In this document: positions 4,932-5,545 of the stretch, in pieces
How positions within the stretch are numbered: the stretch's first letter is position 1
Layout: each line of letters begins with the position of its first letter
From: Candidatus Segetimicrobium genomatis
GTDB lineage: Bacteria; Sysuimicrobiota; Sysuimicrobiia; Sysuimicrobiales; Segetimicrobiaceae
NCBI GenBank assembly: GCA_005882445.1
Contig: VBAN01000316.1
Coordinates: 1-5,545 of the forward strand
Direction: 5' to 3'
Length of the DNA: 5,545 nt
Notes under the pieces: model-generated
The model's input: only the letters and a program-made list of their open reading frames with translations
Database searches by the model: none
Told to the model about the DNA's origin: nothing
Translations under genes and position numbers: made by a program

Positions 4932-5545
4932 GGATCGACGTCGTCACGATCTTCCCGGAGGTGTTTCCGGGGCCGCTCGGTGTCGGCGTCCTCGGGCGGG
5001 CGCGGGAGCGAGGCATCCTCGACCTCAGGGTGTGGGATCTGCGGGACTTCACGGCGGACCGGCACCGCAGCGTGGACGACATTCCCTACGGAGGCGGGGC
5101 GGGGATGGTGATGAAGCCTGAGCCGTTCGTCCTCGCCGTGGAGGCGATTCGGGCGTCTCACCCCGGCGAGCCGCCGGCGATCCTCCTGACCAGTCCGCAG
5201 GGCCGGCTCCTCACGCAGGCGCGGGCCCGGGTGTTCGCCGCCCGGCCCCATCTGGTCGTGCTGTGCGGCCGGTACGAAGGGGTCGACGAGCGGGTCGCCG
5301 AGCTGTTGGGGGCGGAAGAGATCAGCATCGGCGACTACGTGCTGCCTGGGGGCGAGGTCGCGGCGATGGTGCTGATCGAGGCCGTGGGCCGTCTCCTTCC
5401 GGGGGCCGTGGGAGACGCGGAGTCCGTCGCCTGCGACTCGTTCTCCGGGGACCTCCTGGACTACCCGCAGTACACGCGGCCCGCGGAGTTTCGCGGGCGG
5501 GCGGTGCCCGAGGTCCTCCTCAGCGGCCACCACGAGGCGATTCGC
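4928..5545 (+). CDS. trmD: tRNA (guanine-N1-)-methyltransferase TrmD (3' partial)
   Basis: TrmD is a SPOUT-family, trefoil-knot methyltransferase that uses SAM to make m1G37 next to the anticodon in tRNAs reading CNN/GNN-type codons. This modification prevents +1 frameshifting. The GTG at 4928 overlaps the rimM stop (GTGA). The frame runs open to the right edge, giving 206 residues of an expected 240-250. It starts [13 protein letters not shown] and has [17 protein letters not shown] (50-66), LTSPQGR (87-93), [12 protein letters not shown] (112-123) and [20 protein letters not shown] (130-149), the last covering the knot and SAM site. DSF (170-172) probably includes the conserved catalytic Asp, and [10 protein letters not shown] (176-185) and [14 protein letters not shown] (193-206) follow. 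All core motifs look intact; only the C-terminal tRNA-binding helices are beyond the window. Confidence 0.97.
   Translation, partial: MRIDVVTIFPEVFPGPLGVGVLGRARERGILDLRVWDLRDFTADRHRSVDDIPYGGGAGMVMKPEPFVLAVEAIRASHPGEPPAILLTSPQGRLLTQARARVFAARPHLVVLCGRYEGVDERVAELLGAEEISIGDYVLPGGEVAAMVLIEAVGRLLPGAVGDAESVACDSFSGDLLDYPQYTRPAEFRGRAVPEVLLSGHHEAIR

Noticed and set aside
1..5545. Mobile element, CRISPR, tRNA/rRNA or defence system
   Set aside because: No transposase, integrase, terminal or regular direct repeats, tRNA-like folds or unknown gene clusters were seen. All coding space is taken by identifiable housekeeping genes.

Overview
The window is one uninterrupted plus-strand gene cluster from a GC-rich bacterium. 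It joins co-translational protein targeting (SRP and its receptor) to 30S ribosome assembly and tRNA modification. The order is ftsY (5' end cut by the window edge) - ylxM - RsmC/YbxB-type methyltransferase - ffh - rpsP - khpA (ylqC) - ylqD - rimM - trmD (3' end cut by the window edge). Apart from the methyltransferase, this is the classic Bacillota arrangement ftsY-ylxM-ffh-rpsP-ylqC-ylqD-rimM-trmD. YlxM, YlqC/KhpA and YlqD are typical of Bacillota and some other Gram-positive-like (Terrabacteria) lineages. With the strong GC bias this suggests a high-GC Bacillota-like organism (Symbiobacterium/Thermaerobacter-like) or a deep-branching Terrabacteria phylum. The sequence alone does not settle which.

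Left part (1-3291), SRP block. FtsY is the membrane receptor GTPase. YlxM is a small helix-turn-helix-like accessory protein of the SRP. Ffh is the SRP54 GTPase that binds signal peptides and SRP RNA. A complete class I methyltransferase gene of the RsmC/YbxB type is fused into the operon by overlaps on both sides (4 nt with ylxM, 8 nt with ffh). I do not recall this placement from the standard operon, and it is the most noteworthy feature of the layout. A 36-bp gap after ftsY holds a promoter-like element that would give ylxM an almost leaderless transcript.

Right part (3292-5545), ribosome block. It encodes S16, the KH-domain RNA-binding protein KhpA, the uncharacterised coiled-coil protein YlqD, the 16S processing factor RimM and the tRNA m1G37 methyltransferase TrmD. 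Genes are nearly contiguous: GTGA or ATGA overlaps join rpsP/khpA, khpA/ylqD and rimM/trmD, and 6 bp separate ylqD from rimM. The ATG-started genes ffh, rpsP and ylqD have clear Shine-Dalgarno sequences. The GTG-started genes have weak ones or none and probably depend on translational coupling.

No RNA genes, mobile elements, CRISPR arrays or convincing terminators were seen. No stretch over 300 bases lacks a gene. Long open frames on the minus strand, and in the other plus frames, are shadows produced by GC-rich codon use. I found no evidence of an undescribed defence or mobile system; this is a core housekeeping region with a few unusual details.
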